Source: Candidatus Pacearchaeota archaeon
Lineage (GTDB): Archaea > Nanobdellota > Nanobdellia > Pacearchaeales > GW2011-AR1
Length of the DNA stretch: 42,630 nucleotides
Direction of reading: 5' to 3'
Assembly: GCA_017609885.1 (NCBI GenBank)
Contig: JAFCDB010000005.1
Location: forward strand, 1 to 42,630
Part shown: piece by piece, positions 13,316 through 22,157 of the stretch
Position numbering within the stretch: position 1 is the first letter of the stretch
Layout of the letters: each line of letters starts with the position of its first letter
Notes under the pieces: model-generated
What the model was told of the DNA's origin: nothing
Databases searched by the model: none
What the model saw: only the letters and a program-made list of their open reading frames with translations
Position numbers and translations under genes: made by a program

Positions 13316-14580
13316 TATTCCCCCTTAAACTCCACAATACTAAACACCTCTCCTGATAATTTTCTTCGCCCTCCCAAATCCGGTAGTTCAATAATAAACC
13401 CTGTAGAAATTATCTCCCCTCCCAATTTTCGAATCAAATTCTGTGTTGCTCCTGCAGTCCCCCCAGTTGCAAGCAAATCATCAACTAACAAAACCTTCTG
13501 CCCAGGAGAAATTGCATCCTTATGAATCTCCACAGCGTCAGTTCCATACTCCAAAGAATATTCTTCCTTCAAAGTTTCCCGAGGCAATTTCCCTGGCTTT
13601 CTAATAAGCACAACTCCCTTGCCAAGACGCAAAGCCAAAGCACTGGCAACAATAAATCCCCGACTCTCAATCCCAGCAATCAAATCAATCTCTTTCTCCT
13701 CATAGCGCTTTTCAAAAATGTTAATCACCCTTTTCAAACCCTCAGCATCCTGAATCAAAGAAGTCACATCCCGAAAAATAACTCCTGTCTTCGGAAAATT
13801 CTTAATAGAAATAATCCGCGACTTAATAAAATCCTCATCCTCATTCACAATCTCAGGCAAAATCCCAATAATCAGCTTCTTAACTTTCTCAGAATTTTCT
13901 TTCATTCTCTGCATCACCATCTCAAAAGTTACTGGAGATTCATTTTCTTTCCAGCAGTCATAATCAGTTGACATTGCAACAGTTGCATATTCAATTCCCA
14001 GCTCCCTTGCCAGTGAACACTCAGGAACAGCAGTCATGCCAATTATATCAGCAAAATTTCTAAACATAAAGCTCTCTGCTTTTGTTGAAAACCTCGGCCC
14101 TTCAATAACAACAATCGTTGCCTTGTCATGTTTTGCAAATCCAAGTTCTTTCGCATTTCTAATCAAAATCTTTCTCAAATTCGAAGAAAATGGTTCAGCC
14201 ATCTCAGTATGCTTTACCTCTCCAGGAGAATCATGAAAAGTCAACTTCCGATGTTTTGTAAAATCAATAAACTGATCTGGAAAAACCAAATCCCCTGGTT
14301 TAATTTCTTCTTTCAAACTTCCAACAGCACTAGTTGCAATTATTTTTTCACAACCAAGAGATTTCAAAGCATAAATATTCGCACGATAATTAATTTGTGA
14401 AGGAGGAATTTCATGATTTTTTCCATGGCGAGCAAGAATGCAAACCTCTATCCCTGCGAGTTTCCCGCATACAATCTTAGAGGAAGGCTTTCCATAAGGA
14501 GTCTCAACTTCTTTTTCTTCATAATTCTTCAACAACTTAGAGTCATCTAACCCACTGCCTCCAATTATCCCAATTTTCAT
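13315..14580 (-). CDS. Bifunctional MTA phosphorylase / adenine phosphoribosyltransferase
   Basis: 421 residues in two joined enzymes. Residues 1 to about 245 are an S-methyl-5'-thioadenosine phosphorylase (IGIIGGSGLDD, RHGKNHEIPPSQINYRANI, EGPRFSTKAE, MTAVPECSLARELGI, STDYDCWKE). Residues about 255-421 are an adenine phosphoribosyltransferase (FPKTGVIFRDVTSL, GIESRGFI, and the PRPP loop VLLVDDLLATGGTAGA at 363-378). MTAP cleaves methylthioadenosine from polyamine synthesis to adenine and 5-methylthioribose-1-phosphate; APRT turns adenine plus PRPP into AMP, so the fusion would salvage adenine directly. The TATA-like box at 14601-14610 is at leaderless spacing. VanZ-like gene follows. Confidence 0.93.
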   Translation of the reverse strand: MKIGIIGGSGLDDSKLLKNYEEKEVETPYGKPSSKIVCGKLAGIEVCILARHGKNHEIPPSQINYRANIYALKSLGCEKIIATSAVGSLKEEIKPGDLVFPDQFIDFTKHRKLTFHDSPGEVKHTEMAEPFSSNLRKILIRNAKELGFAKHDKATIVVIEGPRFSTKAESFMFRNFADIIGMTAVPECSLARELGIEYATVAMSTDYDCWKENESPVTFEMVMQRMKENSEKVKKLIIGILPEIVNEDEDFIKSRIISIKNFPKTGVIFRDVTSLIQDAEGLKRVINIFEKRYEEKEIDLIAGIESRGFIVASALALRLGKGVVLIRKPGKLPRETLKEEYSLEYGTDAVEIHKDAISPGQKVLLVDDLLATGGTAGATQNLIRKLGGEIISTGFIIELPDLGGRRKLSGEVFSIVEFKGE

Positions 14581-14598
14581 AAAAAAACAATTAAAAAA

Positions 14599-14656
14599 GC
14601 GTTTAAATAAATTATTCGTCTAAAACATATATTTCAACTACAATATATTTTTAAAC
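14599..14656. promoter_or_regulatory. Divergent promoter region
   Basis: The 96 bases between the MTAP-APRT gene (minus) and the sugar-kinase gene (plus) hold a TATA-like GTTTAAATAA (14601-14610, minus) and a TATA-like ATTTTTAAAC near 14646-14655 (plus). Each lies about 21-30 bases from its ATG, so both transcripts are probably leaderless. Confidence 0.5.
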
Positions 14657-14676
14657 TAATTGAAATATTTTAATTA

Positions 14677-15618
14677 ATGGACTTAATTAATTTACAAAAT
14701 ATAGAAAAATTTTCTGAAAAAAATATATTAGTTGTAGGAGATCTCATGCTTGATAAACATATTCACGGAAAAGTTTCAAGAATCTCTCCTGAAGCTCCAG
14801 TAATTGTGCTAAAAGTAGAAAAGGAATCTTTTAATCCAGGAGGTGCAGCAAATCTGGCAAACAATTTAGTATCTTTAGGCGCAAAGGTTTTTGTTGCAGG
14901 AACAATTGGTGATGATAACTCAGGAAAAATTTTAAAAAATAAATTTCAAAAAAGTAATATTGACACTTCATTAATTCTAACAACTCAAAAACCAACAACT
15001 CAAAAAATTCGGGGAATGTCAAATCAGCACCTTTTTAGAATTGATTATGAAGATAATTCTCCTATAAATTCTCAGGAAGAACAAAAAATACTTTCCTTGA
15101 TAAAAGAAAAAATTCAAGAAATTAATGCAATTATCCTTAGCGATTATAATAAAGGAACACTAACAGAAAATTTAGTAAAAAATATAATTTCCCTGGCAAA
15201 ACAAAATAATAAGTTAATAACTGCAGATTGCAAGCCAAAAAATTTCAGATTTTACAAAAACATAGATTTACTTAAACCAAATAAAAAAGAAGCAATTGAA
15301 ATGACAAATCATGAAAATATAGAAAATGCCGGCAGAATTCTTCAAGAAAAATTAAATACAAATGTCATAATTACCAAAGGTTCAGAGGGAATTTCAATAT
15401 TTGAAAAAAACAACGGAACAATATACCTCCCCACAAATGTAAAAGAGGTTTATGATGTAGCAGGAGCAGGAGACACAGTTTTAGCAACCTTAACCCTATC
15501 ACTTATTTCAGGATACAATTTAGTAGAGTCAACAAAACTCGCAAACCGCGCAGCAGAAATTGTTGTAGGAAAACGAGGTGTCACCCCAATTAAGAGAGAA
15601 GAGCTTCAAAACAATTAA
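14677..15618 (+). CDS. PfkB-family sugar kinase, heptose-7-phosphate-kinase-like
   Basis: 313 residues in the ribokinase/PfkB fold. The start (VVGDLMLDKHIHGKVSRISP) and EAPVIVL plus PGGAANLANNL match the kinase half of HldE/RfaE, which phosphorylates D-glycero-D-manno-heptose 7-phosphate. The C-terminal DVAGAGDTVLA holds the catalytic Asp and anion hole. The nucleotidyltransferase half of HldE is absent, and no heptose pathway genes are adjacent, so the substrate may be another sugar phosphate. A nucleotide-activated sugar for surface glycans is the most likely end use. Confidence 0.8.
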   Translation: MDLINLQNIEKFSEKNILVVGDLMLDKHIHGKVSRISPEAPVIVLKVEKESFNPGGAANLANNLVSLGAKVFVAGTIGDDNSGKILKNKFQKSNIDTSLILTTQKPTTQKIRGMSNQHLFRIDYEDNSPINSQEEQKILSLIKEKIQEINAIILSDYNKGTLTENLVKNIISLAKQNNKLITADCKPKNFRFYKNIDLLKPNKKEAIEMTNHENIENAGRILQEKLNTNVIITKGSEGISIFEKNNGTIYLPTNVKEVYDVAGAGDTVLATLTLSLISGYNLVESTKLANRAAEIVVGKRGVTPIKREELQNN

Positions 15619-15643
15619 TTCTAGTATCCCGTGAATTTTTGTC

Positions 15644-15798
15644 ATTTTGGAATTCCGAATTCTCACTAACTTCGACTTCGTCGAAAACCCGCCCTTTCTC
15701 GCGACCTGACTCGCCTTTTTGCACTCTTTTGAAACTCGCTCGTCAAATCACTCACCACATCCCCTCATTCTTCCCCCAACTCTTGGGAATTCCAAAAT
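15644..15798. repeat. Inverted repeat enclosing an anomalous pyrimidine-rich block
   Basis: ATTTTGGAATTCC (15644-15656) and its exact reverse complement (15786-15798) frame about 130 bases that are richer in C and G than the surroundings and contain a TTCGAC-TTC-GTCGAA hairpin near 15671-15685. The arrangement resembles a small non-autonomous mobile repeat (MITE-like) or a long hairpin RNA. No target duplication was identified. Confidence 0.4.
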
Positions 15799-15835
15799 CA
15801 TTTATAACTATCGGAGATACTAAATTTTCCAAAAA

Positions 15836-15846
15836 CCTTATATATT
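15836..15846 (+). promoter_or_regulatory. TATA-like box for serS
   Basis: ACCTTATATAT-type sequence about 20-30 bases before the serS ATG at 15866, consistent with a leaderless transcript. Confidence 0.45.
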
Positions 15847-15865
15847 TACAATACCCTTCTAAAAC

Positions 15866-17149
15866 ATGATAGACATAAAACTAATAAGGGAAAATCCAGA
15901 ACTTGTAAAAGAAAATCAAAAACGCACAGGACAAAAATCAGAAGTTATAAATGCAGTATTAAAATTAGATGAACAATGGAGAAAGAAAAAACATGAAGCT
16001 GACAAACTCCGTTCAGAAAGAAATAAGATATCTAAGAAAATTAATCAAGCAAAAAAACAAAAAAAAGATTTTAAACAATTAATAAAAAAAGCAAAATTAA
16101 TTCCTGATAAAATCAAAAAAATTGAAGTTCAAACAAATGAATTAAAGAAAAAAAGAGACAAACTCCTTGCAACAATTCCAAATATTATTTCAGATAAAAC
16201 TCCTCTGGGAAAAGATGATTCAGATAATGTTGAAATTAAAAAATTCGGAAAAATTCCCAAATTCAATTTCAAAGTAAAAAATCATGTGGAGCTTGCAGAA
16301 AAACTGGGAATTGCAGATTTCGAAGAGTCAGCAAAAACATCTGGCAACGGATTTTATTATCTAAAAAATAAACTTGCAATTTTAAATCAGGCATTAATTA
16401 AATTTGGAATTGACTACATGGAAAAAAAGAAATACGAATATATTGAAACTCCTTTGATGATTCGAAAAGAAATTTTAACAACATCTGAAAGCGAGGAAAG
16501 TTTCACAAATTCTATTTACGCAGTTGAAGACACAGACCTTGCTCTGATCGGAACTGCAGAACATTCACTTATAGCAATGCACAAAAATCAAACTTTTAAT
16601 GAAAAACAGCTTCCGAAAAAATACTTTTCATACTCAATGTGCTTTAGAAAAGAAATCGGCTCTCACGGAATAAATGAAAAAGGCCTTTGGAGAACCCATC
16701 AATTTAACAAAGTCGAGCAGTTTATTTTTTGTCTTCCAGAACATTCAGAAAAATTCTACGATGAGTTATTAAAAAATTCAGAAGGAATTTTAAAAGAATT
16801 AAAACTCCCTTACAGAATTGTTGAAATTTGCACAGGCGACTTGGCAAAGTGGAAATTCCGAAGCGCTGACATTGAAGTCTGGCGTCCAACAACAAACTCA
16901 TACGGAGAAGTAATGTCCCTGTCAAATATTAAAGATTATCAGGCGCGCGACCATAATATAAAAGTTGTAAGAAAAAACGGAGAGAGGCAAATTATCCACA
17001 CTTTAAACAACACTGCACTTGCAACTTCACGAATCCTCGTCGCTATTTTAGAAAACAACCAGCAAAAAGACGGTTCGATAAAGATTCCAAAAGTTTTGTG
17101 GAAATATTGCGGGTTTAAGGAAATTACCTCAAAACAAACTTCCTCTTAA
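15866..17149 (+). CDS. serS: Seryl-tRNA synthetase (bacterial/common type)
   Basis: 427 residues, normal length. Residues about 28-110 form the antiparallel coiled coil that binds the long variable arm of tRNA-Ser. The class II catalytic domain follows: TAEHSLIA (serine pocket T-x-E), motif 2 FRKEIGSHG then LWRTHQFNKVE (about 260-285), and motif 3 NTALATSRILVAILENNQ (about 382-399). It charges tRNA-Ser (and tRNA-Sec if present) with serine. It is the common type rather than the rare methanogenic type. The 3' end overlaps the PAP2 gene tail to tail by 26 bases. Confidence 0.96.
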   Translation: MIDIKLIRENPELVKENQKRTGQKSEVINAVLKLDEQWRKKKHEADKLRSERNKISKKINQAKKQKKDFKQLIKKAKLIPDKIKKIEVQTNELKKKRDKLLATIPNIISDKTPLGKDDSDNVEIKKFGKIPKFNFKVKNHVELAEKLGIADFEESAKTSGNGFYYLKNKLAILNQALIKFGIDYMEKKKYEYIETPLMIRKEILTTSESEESFTNSIYAVEDTDLALIGTAEHSLIAMHKNQTFNEKQLPKKYFSYSMCFRKEIGSHGINEKGLWRTHQFNKVEQFIFCLPEHSEKFYDELLKNSEGILKELKLPYRIVEICTGDLAKWKFRSADIEVWRPTTNSYGEVMSLSNIKDYQARDHNIKVVRKNGERQIIHTLNNTALATSRILVAILENNQQKDGSIKIPKVLWKYCGFKEITSKQTSS

Positions 17150-17747
17150 AATACTTCTCTCCAAAAGAATAAATCGCATAAGAAAAAAGCAGAGCTGAAA
17201 AAATATCAATGCTGTAATGTCCTCTTCCAAGGAGTAATGTAGAAATTATTCCTAACATAAAAATAAAAATAACAAATTTCCACCAGCCAGTAGATAAAAG
17301 ATAAGAAAGAAAAGCAGAACCTGTGTGTCCTGAAGGATAAACTCCATCTCTAAATGCAGAACCCTTAAACAAACCAATTGCCCCATTATTTGGAGAACCA
17401 AAAGGAGTCAGCCCAATAAAAATTCCCCGCGTTAAATTCAAAATTCCAAAAAGCAAAATAAAATAAGGAATTTTATTAAAATCTTTTTTATAGGCATAAA
17501 AGATAATTAAAACAATAGGAAAAATCGACAATAAATCATAGAGCCAAATTACATTCCAATAAGGGAGAGTATCTAAAATAAAATCACTCAAAATAGGAAG
17601 TGTATCTCCATATTTTTGCCTAAGATGAAAACTTACTAATTGATTAACAGAAATTCCAACCATCAATACAATCAACGCAATCCAAAAATATTTACTCTTA
17701 AATAATTTCTTAAATCTATTCCTCTCTATCTTCTTAATAAATTTCAT
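17124..17747 (-). CDS. PAP2-family membrane phosphatase
   Basis: I place the start at the ATG at 17747 because GAGGTG lies just before it; an upstream in-frame ATG at 17771 would place that site inside the gene. The 207-residue product has several membrane helices and the PAP2 motifs: YPSGHTGSAF (P-S-G-H) and GRGHYSIDI (H-x3-D, the R-x5-H-x3-D box in shortened form). The first K-x6-R-P motif is not clearly present. Members dephosphorylate lipid phosphates at the membrane; substrate unknown. It stands alone and is convergent with serS. Confidence 0.75.
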   Translation of the reverse strand: MKFIKKIERNRFKKLFKSKYFWIALIVLMVGISVNQLVSFHLRQKYGDTLPILSDFILDTLPYWNVIWLYDLLSIFPIVLIIFYAYKKDFNKIPYFILLFGILNLTRGIFIGLTPFGSPNNGAIGLFKGSAFRDGVYPSGHTGSAFLSYLLSTGWWKFVIFIFMLGIISTLLLGRGHYSIDIFSALLFSYAIYSFGEKYFKRKFVLR

Positions 17748-17843
17748 TTTCACCTCTTTTATAATAAGCAAAGAGGGTTTTAAAAATTTGGCGGTTGTGG
17801 TGTCTGAGATTTAAGGGTTTTTTCAATAGGTAAATTTAAAATA

Positions 17844-18449
17844 GTGGTGTTTCTTGAAGATTATATGATAAGTCCTTTATTCAATGAAAAAACTCTTCAA
17901 AGAAAAATTTCGGAAATTAAGCTTAGTAACGATCAGAAAAAATCTGCAGAAGAATGGTTGAAATTATTAGAACAGGGAGAGTTAACCATCGAGAAAGAAG
18001 GATATATTAAATTTGCATCAATAATCTTAAATAAAATATTGGGATATGATTTAGTTGAGACAAATCATGAAAAGGGCAGGATTGATTTTTCATTTGATAA
18101 AATTGATGGGAGAAAACTAGGTATTGAAGTAAAGGGTTCAAAAAAGAAACTTGAGGAGAAACAACTTGGATATAGGGAAGGACAAGAAACTCCTGTAAAT
18201 CAATTATGGAATTATATGGGCAAGCTTAATTTAAATTGGGGTATTGCAACAAACTATCAAGAATTTATATTGATTGGAGATGCAAAGAAATTATCTGCTC
18301 AGCATAAATTTAATTTTTTAGATATTAAAGAAGATAAAGAAAAATTAAAAGATGAAATTGATAAGACTGACGATAAAATTAACAAAATGGTTTATGATTT
18401 ATATGGTTTGAGTGAGGAGGAGATAAGAGTTGTTGAGGGGGAAGCATGA
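17844..18449 (+). CDS. Restriction-modification-like nuclease domain, probably an internally deleted gene
   Basis: 201 residues; the first codon is GTG, with an ATG at residue 8 as alternative. Residues 60-140 match the nuclease half of type IIG/Eco57I-like restriction-methylation proteins: D81 (GRIDFSF), E95-x-K97 (GIEVKGSKK), then TPVNQLWNYMGKLN and NWGIATNYQEFILI. Residues about 165-199 (DEIDKTDDKINKMVYDLYGL then SEEEIRVVEG) match the extreme C-terminus of the same proteins. The methyltransferase core between them is missing. A clean in-frame internal deletion explains this, leaving either an inert remnant or a free-standing nuclease without its methylase. Confidence 0.65.
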   Translation: MVFLEDYMISPLFNEKTLQRKISEIKLSNDQKKSAEEWLKLLEQGELTIEKEGYIKFASIILNKILGYDLVETNHEKGRIDFSFDKIDGRKLGIEVKGSKKKLEEKQLGYREGQETPVNQLWNYMGKLNLNWGIATNYQEFILIGDAKKLSAQHKFNFLDIKEDKEKLKDEIDKTDDKINKMVYDLYGLSEEEIRVVEGEA

Positions 18450-18514
18450 TGAATTTTTCTCAAGTTATTATTTTGATAATTGTGATAGTTGCTTCAATAA
18501 TCTGTAAGAATTAG
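18446..18514 (+). CDS. Possible 22-residue hydrophobic peptide
   Basis: ATG at 18446 overlaps the stop of the restriction-like gene (ATGA), TAG at 18512-18514. The peptide MMNFSQVIILIIVIVASIIC is one membrane helix. Overlap with the upstream stop favours translation but the size is marginal and it may be incidental to the decay zone. Confidence 0.2.
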   Translation: MMNFSQVIILIIVIVASIICKN

Positions 18515-18689
18515 TTTTAAATTTGATTTTAATAGATATTTAGAGGATAAAAGAAACATAAAAATAAATCAACTGAAAAATATTTGTCCTCATGGAAGAA
18601 TTAATGAAATGTATATGAAGAATACAACATTAGCCTTCAAGAAACAAAAAAAATTTATTAAAAAAGCAAAAAAATTAAAAATTATTTAA
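18501..18689 (+). pseudogene. Gene fragment lacking a start codon
   Basis: An open stretch of 62 codons has no plausible start near its beginning, but reads like real protein (FKFDFNRYLEDKRN, then QLKNICPHGRINEMYMKN and a Lys-rich end). It is probably the C-terminal remnant of a lost gene downstream of the deleted restriction gene. No family recognised. Confidence 0.3.
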
Positions 18690-18741
18690 AGAGATTTCTT
18701 TAATAAAATTCAAGTAATTCCCCCCTCCCTAAACTAAAAAC

Positions 18742-18774
18742 CATTTAAACTCTAAAAACATTGTAATATTACAA
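18742..18774 (+). promoter_or_regulatory. TATA-like box with 14-bp palindrome
   Basis: A TATA-like CATTTAAAC at 18742-18750 is followed by the perfect palindrome TTGTAATATTACAA (18761-18774) at the expected start of transcription. No intact gene follows on this strand, so it may be the orphan operator of a lost regulator or toxin-antitoxin gene. Confidence 0.3.
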
Positions 18775-18820
18775 ATTCCTTCGGGATGTCTCCCTGTTCG
18801 CAAAGGCAGGGATTGAAAAA

Positions 18821-18904
18821 TCACAAATCTAAAACTTCTTTGATTTTATTTTTTATTTCTTCGAAATCCTTTTTTGATATCTTGCCTACTTTTTCATGGA
18901 ATGT
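18821..18904 (-). pseudogene. C-terminal remnant resembling a MazF/PemK-type toxin
   Basis: 27 residues end at a stop at 18821-18823 and are cut off by an upstream in-frame stop at 18905-18907. HEKVGKISKKDFEEIKNKIK then EVLDL resembles the last helix of MazF/PemK-like toxins (typical pattern I-G-K-[IL]-S-x-E-D-[FL]-x-x-[IV]-K-x-K-[IL]-K-E-[IV]-L). No start or body of the gene survives. The assignment rests on a short helix only. Confidence 0.25.
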
Positions 18905-18928
18905 TCAACGAATATTTGAGAGAATAGT

Positions 18929-21454
18929 TTAATCATCAATCCCCCCCAACCCCACAACATCTCCCACTTTATCCCCCACTTTCAATTTTATCACCCTAAC
19001 TCCCTGCGCAGTCCGTCCCATCACTCTAATATTTTTTACAGAAGTCCGAATAACAATTCCCTTTTTCGTCGTTATCACAATATTATCTTTTGGCATCACA
19101 GCAATAGTCCTAATTACATTCCCTGTCTTCTCACTAACTTTTAAATTTATCACTCCTTTTCCTGCTCTCCCTGTCCTCCGATAATCCTCAATCTTGCTTC
19201 TTTTTCCATAACCTTTTTCAGTTACAGTCAAAATCGTTTCATTTGTTTTTTCCAATGGAACAATTTCCATACTCACAACTTCGTCCTCTTTTGAAAACTT
19301 TATCCCATTAACTCCATAACTTGCTCTCCCCATTGAACGAACTTCATTTGAATTAAATTTAATTGCCTGCCCATTTGCGCTCATTAACATAACTTCCTGC
19401 TTCTCCTTTATCATCTTAACATCAACAACACTATCAGAATTATCATGCGGAAGATTAATTATCCGCACTCCTGTATTTCTCGGCTTTGAAAATAACTCTG
19501 TCCGAATTTTTTTAACCATTCCTTTTTTTGTCACAAGGAAAAGATAATCTTCAAAATTTTTAATAGATACAATACTTGTAATCTCGTCATCTTTAATATT
19601 CAACAAATTAATTATCGCCTGCCCTTTTCCTTGCCTCTGCATCTCTGGAATTTTATATGCCTTCAACCAAAACAATCTTCCACGTTTTGTAAAAAGCAAA
19701 AGATAATCATGAGTCGAACAAGTTATTAGCTGTTTCACAAAATCTTCAGTAGTAAGCCCAGCCCCAATAACTCCCTGCCCTCCGCGTCTCTGTTCATTAT
19801 AAGATTTAAACGGCATTCTCTTTATGTAGCCTTTTTCAGTAATTGTAATAACAACATCCTGCTTCAAAACTAAATCCTTTTCCTTAATATCCTTAACAGA
19901 TTTTATAATTCTCGTCCTTCTATCGTCGCCAAAATTTCTCTTCAATTCTTTCAATTCATCTTTAATTATTTTCAAAATTTCTTTTTCATCTCCTAAAATC
20001 TTTTTCAACTTTTTAATTTTCTCAATTAAATCTTTTTCTTCCTTTTGAAGTTTCTTTCTTTCTAAAGCAGTTAACTGCCGAAGTGCAATTTCCAAAATCG
20101 CATCTGATTGCTTCTTAGTTAGTTTAAATTTCTTCTGCAAATTTTCTGAAGCATCAGAAATTGTCTTGCTCTTTTTAATTGTCTCAATAACTTTATCAAG
20201 ATTTCTCTGCGCAATCAAAAGTCCCTTGACAATATGTTCTCTTTCTTCTGCTTTTTTCAAGTCAAATTCTGTCCTCTTTCTAACAATTCTTCTCCTGTGT
20301 TTCACATATGCTTCAAGAATCTGCTTTAAATTTAATTGTTTTGGTACACCATTAACAAGCGCGACTAAAACAGCATTGAATTTTGTCTGTAAATTCGTAG
20401 ATTTGAAAATCCGATTAATTGCAAACTTTGGTTCAACTCCTTTTTTTAATTCAACAACAATTCTGATTTTTCCTTTCGAAGATTCGTCTCTGATATCTGT
20501 TACATCAACAAGTTTTTTATCACGAGCCAAATTTGCAATATTTTTTACTAATTCTGCTTTATTTATCTGATAGGGAATTTCATTTATAATTACAAGTTCT
20601 CTTTTCTTTGTTGACTCATTTGTAACTTTTCCTCGAACAACAAAACCACCCCTTCCTGTTTCATACATTTCTTTCAATCCATCAGCAACAATTGTACCTC
20701 CAGTTGGAAAATCTGGCCCTGTGACAATCTCCATCAACTCATTAATTTCTGTTTTTGGTTTATCAATAATCTTAGCAATTGCATCACAAACTTCATTCAG
20801 ATTATGTGGCGGAATATTTGTCGTCATCCCAACTGCAATTCCATTTGCTCCATTAATCAAAAGATTTGGCAGCTTCCCTGGAAGAACAACTGGTTCCTTC
20901 AAACTATTGTCAAAATTAGGAGTATGTTTTACAGTATCTTTATCAATATCCTGCAAAAGCTCCATAGAAATCTTCGCAAGTTTAGCTTCAGTATATCTTG
21001 AAGCAGCTGCCTTGTCCCCGTCTAAACTTCCAAAATTCCCCTGCCCTTTAACAAGAGGATATCTCAAAGAAAAATCCTGCGCCATTCTCACCATCGCATC
21101 ATAAATTGCCATGTCCCCATGTGGATGATATTTTCCCATAGTATCCCCAACAATCCTCGCTGATTTTTTTGTCATGCCTTTTTCAAGTCCCATTAATTTC
21201 ATTGCATAAAGAATTCTCCGATGAACTGGTTTTAATCCATCTTCTACCGAAGGCAAAGCTCGAGAAACAATCACACTCATTGCATAATCAATATAACTTC
21301 TTTGCATCTCTGTACAAATCTCAGTATTAACAGTCCTGTCATCTCCAAGGTCCTTCAGATTAATTTCTTTCTTTTCCAAAGTCTCAACTTCGCCGTTTGT
21401 GTTTTCCCTCTTGCTATTTTCTATTTCAATCTCGTTTTGGTTTTGTTGTTCCAT
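18929..21454 (-). CDS. gyrA: DNA gyrase subunit A
   Basis: 841 residues, standard length. The breakage-reunion domain has the catalytic tyrosine Y154 in ASRYTEAKL, and [12 protein letters not shown] and [12 protein letters not shown] just before it. The beta-pinwheel C-terminal domain has the GyrA box QRRGGQG at 555-561, which wraps DNA and marks true gyrase rather than topoisomerase IV. With GyrB it introduces negative supercoils using ATP. Gyrase in archaea is of bacterial origin. It is the last gene of a minus-strand operon that begins with gyrB and starts one base after the nucleotidyltransferase stop. The first 38 residues are a charged extension. Confidence 0.97.
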   Translation of the reverse strand: MEQQNQNEIEIENSKRENTNGEVETLEKKEINLKDLGDDRTVNTEICTEMQRSYIDYAMSVIVSRALPSVEDGLKPVHRRILYAMKLMGLEKGMTKKSARIVGDTMGKYHPHGDMAIYDAMVRMAQDFSLRYPLVKGQGNFGSLDGDKAAASRYTEAKLAKISMELLQDIDKDTVKHTPNFDNSLKEPVVLPGKLPNLLINGANGIAVGMTTNIPPHNLNEVCDAIAKIIDKPKTEINELMEIVTGPDFPTGGTIVADGLKEMYETGRGGFVVRGKVTNESTKKRELVIINEIPYQINKAELVKNIANLARDKKLVDVTDIRDESSKGKIRIVVELKKGVEPKFAINRIFKSTNLQTKFNAVLVALVNGVPKQLNLKQILEAYVKHRRRIVRKRTEFDLKKAEEREHIVKGLLIAQRNLDKVIETIKKSKTISDASENLQKKFKLTKKQSDAILEIALRQLTALERKKLQKEEKDLIEKIKKLKKILGDEKEILKIIKDELKELKRNFGDDRRTRIIKSVKDIKEKDLVLKQDVVITITEKGYIKRMPFKSYNEQRRGGQGVIGAGLTTEDFVKQLITCSTHDYLLLFTKRGRLFWLKAYKIPEMQRQGKGQAIINLLNIKDDEITSIVSIKNFEDYLFLVTKKGMVKKIRTELFSKPRNTGVRIINLPHDNSDSVVDVKMIKEKQEVMLMSANGQAIKFNSNEVRSMGRASYGVNGIKFSKEDEVVSMEIVPLEKTNETILTVTEKGYGKRSKIEDYRRTGRAGKGVINLKVSEKTGNVIRTIAVMPKDNIVITTKKGIVIRTSVKNIRVMGRTAQGVRVIKLKVGDKVGDVVGLGGIDD

Positions 21455-21455
21455 T

Positions 21456-22157
21456 CTACATCTTAGTTATTTTATCAGTTAATTCTCTAGCTAGGCCATA
21501 ATAATCTTCAGCTTCTTCTTTAGATAAATCTTTAGCATGAACATAAGTATCGTATAATGACTTTAATTTTTCTGTCTCATCTAACCTTGAATTAGATAAA
21601 CAAACTTTATAATCAAAAATCAAATCTCCTGTTTTAAAATAATTAATAATTTGTAGTTTTCTTCTAATATGAGCCATTAATGCCTTTGTTAAATCAAATC
21701 CCTGTCTATCTCTAAAATAACCCTCTAATTCAAATTCATCTTTTTGTTTTAAGAACTCTTTAATCTCTTCTTTTGTAGGAGGGTTTTCTCTTAATTGTTT
21801 TTTCGTTTCTTCAAATTCAGAAGTAGAATATAAAACTCTTGATCCTCCCTCTCCTACAATGGTGATGTATGTAGAAAAACTTTTTCTTCTATTTATATAT
21901 TTTTTAATACTTTCCAATGTATAAAAATACTGATTTGCAAAATGCTCTGATTTTAATTTATCCAATAGAAATGTTCTTTCTTCATCTAAATCCAAATTAT
22001 TTTGTTCTTTTAAAAAAATCATTGTATCAATATCAGATCTTTCGTCTATAAAATGACCAGTGTTGGCAGAACCAAAAACTAAAAGCCCAGCTAAATTATC
22101 TTTATATCTATCTAATATAAATGTTCTTATTTTTAAAAAATGATTCTCAAGACTCAT
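21456..22157 (-). CDS. Polymerase-beta-type nucleotidyltransferase
   Basis: 233 residues. The N-terminal 100 residues form a minimal nucleotidyltransferase domain with G29-S30 ([10 protein letters not shown]) and the metal-binding D42-x-D44 ([10 protein letters not shown]). The rest is helical and could be a HEPN-like or substrate-binding domain ([20 protein letters not shown]). Family members transfer AMP or other nucleotides to RNA, proteins or antibiotics; MNT-type members are antitoxins that AMPylate HEPN toxins. It overlaps the NYN nuclease gene by four bases and abuts gyrA by one base, so it is expressed with both. Confidence 0.75.
   Translation of the reverse strand: MSLENHFLKIRTFILDRYKDNLAGLLVFGSANTGHFIDERSDIDTMIFLKEQNNLDLDEERTFLLDKLKSEHFANQYFYTLESIKKYINRRKSFSTYITIVGEGGSRVLYSTSEFEETKKQLRENPPTKEEIKEFLKQKDEFELEGYFRDRQGFDLTKALMAHIRRKLQIINYFKTGDLIFDYKVCLSNSRLDETEKLKSLYDTYVHAKDLSKEEAEDYYGLARELTDKITKM

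Noticed and set aside
15639-15869. Possible 76-residue plus-strand frame
   Set aside because: Covers the inverted-repeat block and runs into the serS start, has no good start and a composition unlike protein (many Ser/Thr/Phe from pyrimidine-rich DNA).
18789-18932. Plus-strand frame of 48 codons from an ATG near 18789
   Set aside because: It overlaps the toxin-like remnant in antisense and the end of gyrA and has a Ser/Phe-rich antisense-type composition.
20166-21104. Plus-strand frames within gyrA
   Set aside because: Antisense shadows with biased composition, no promoter or ribosome site.
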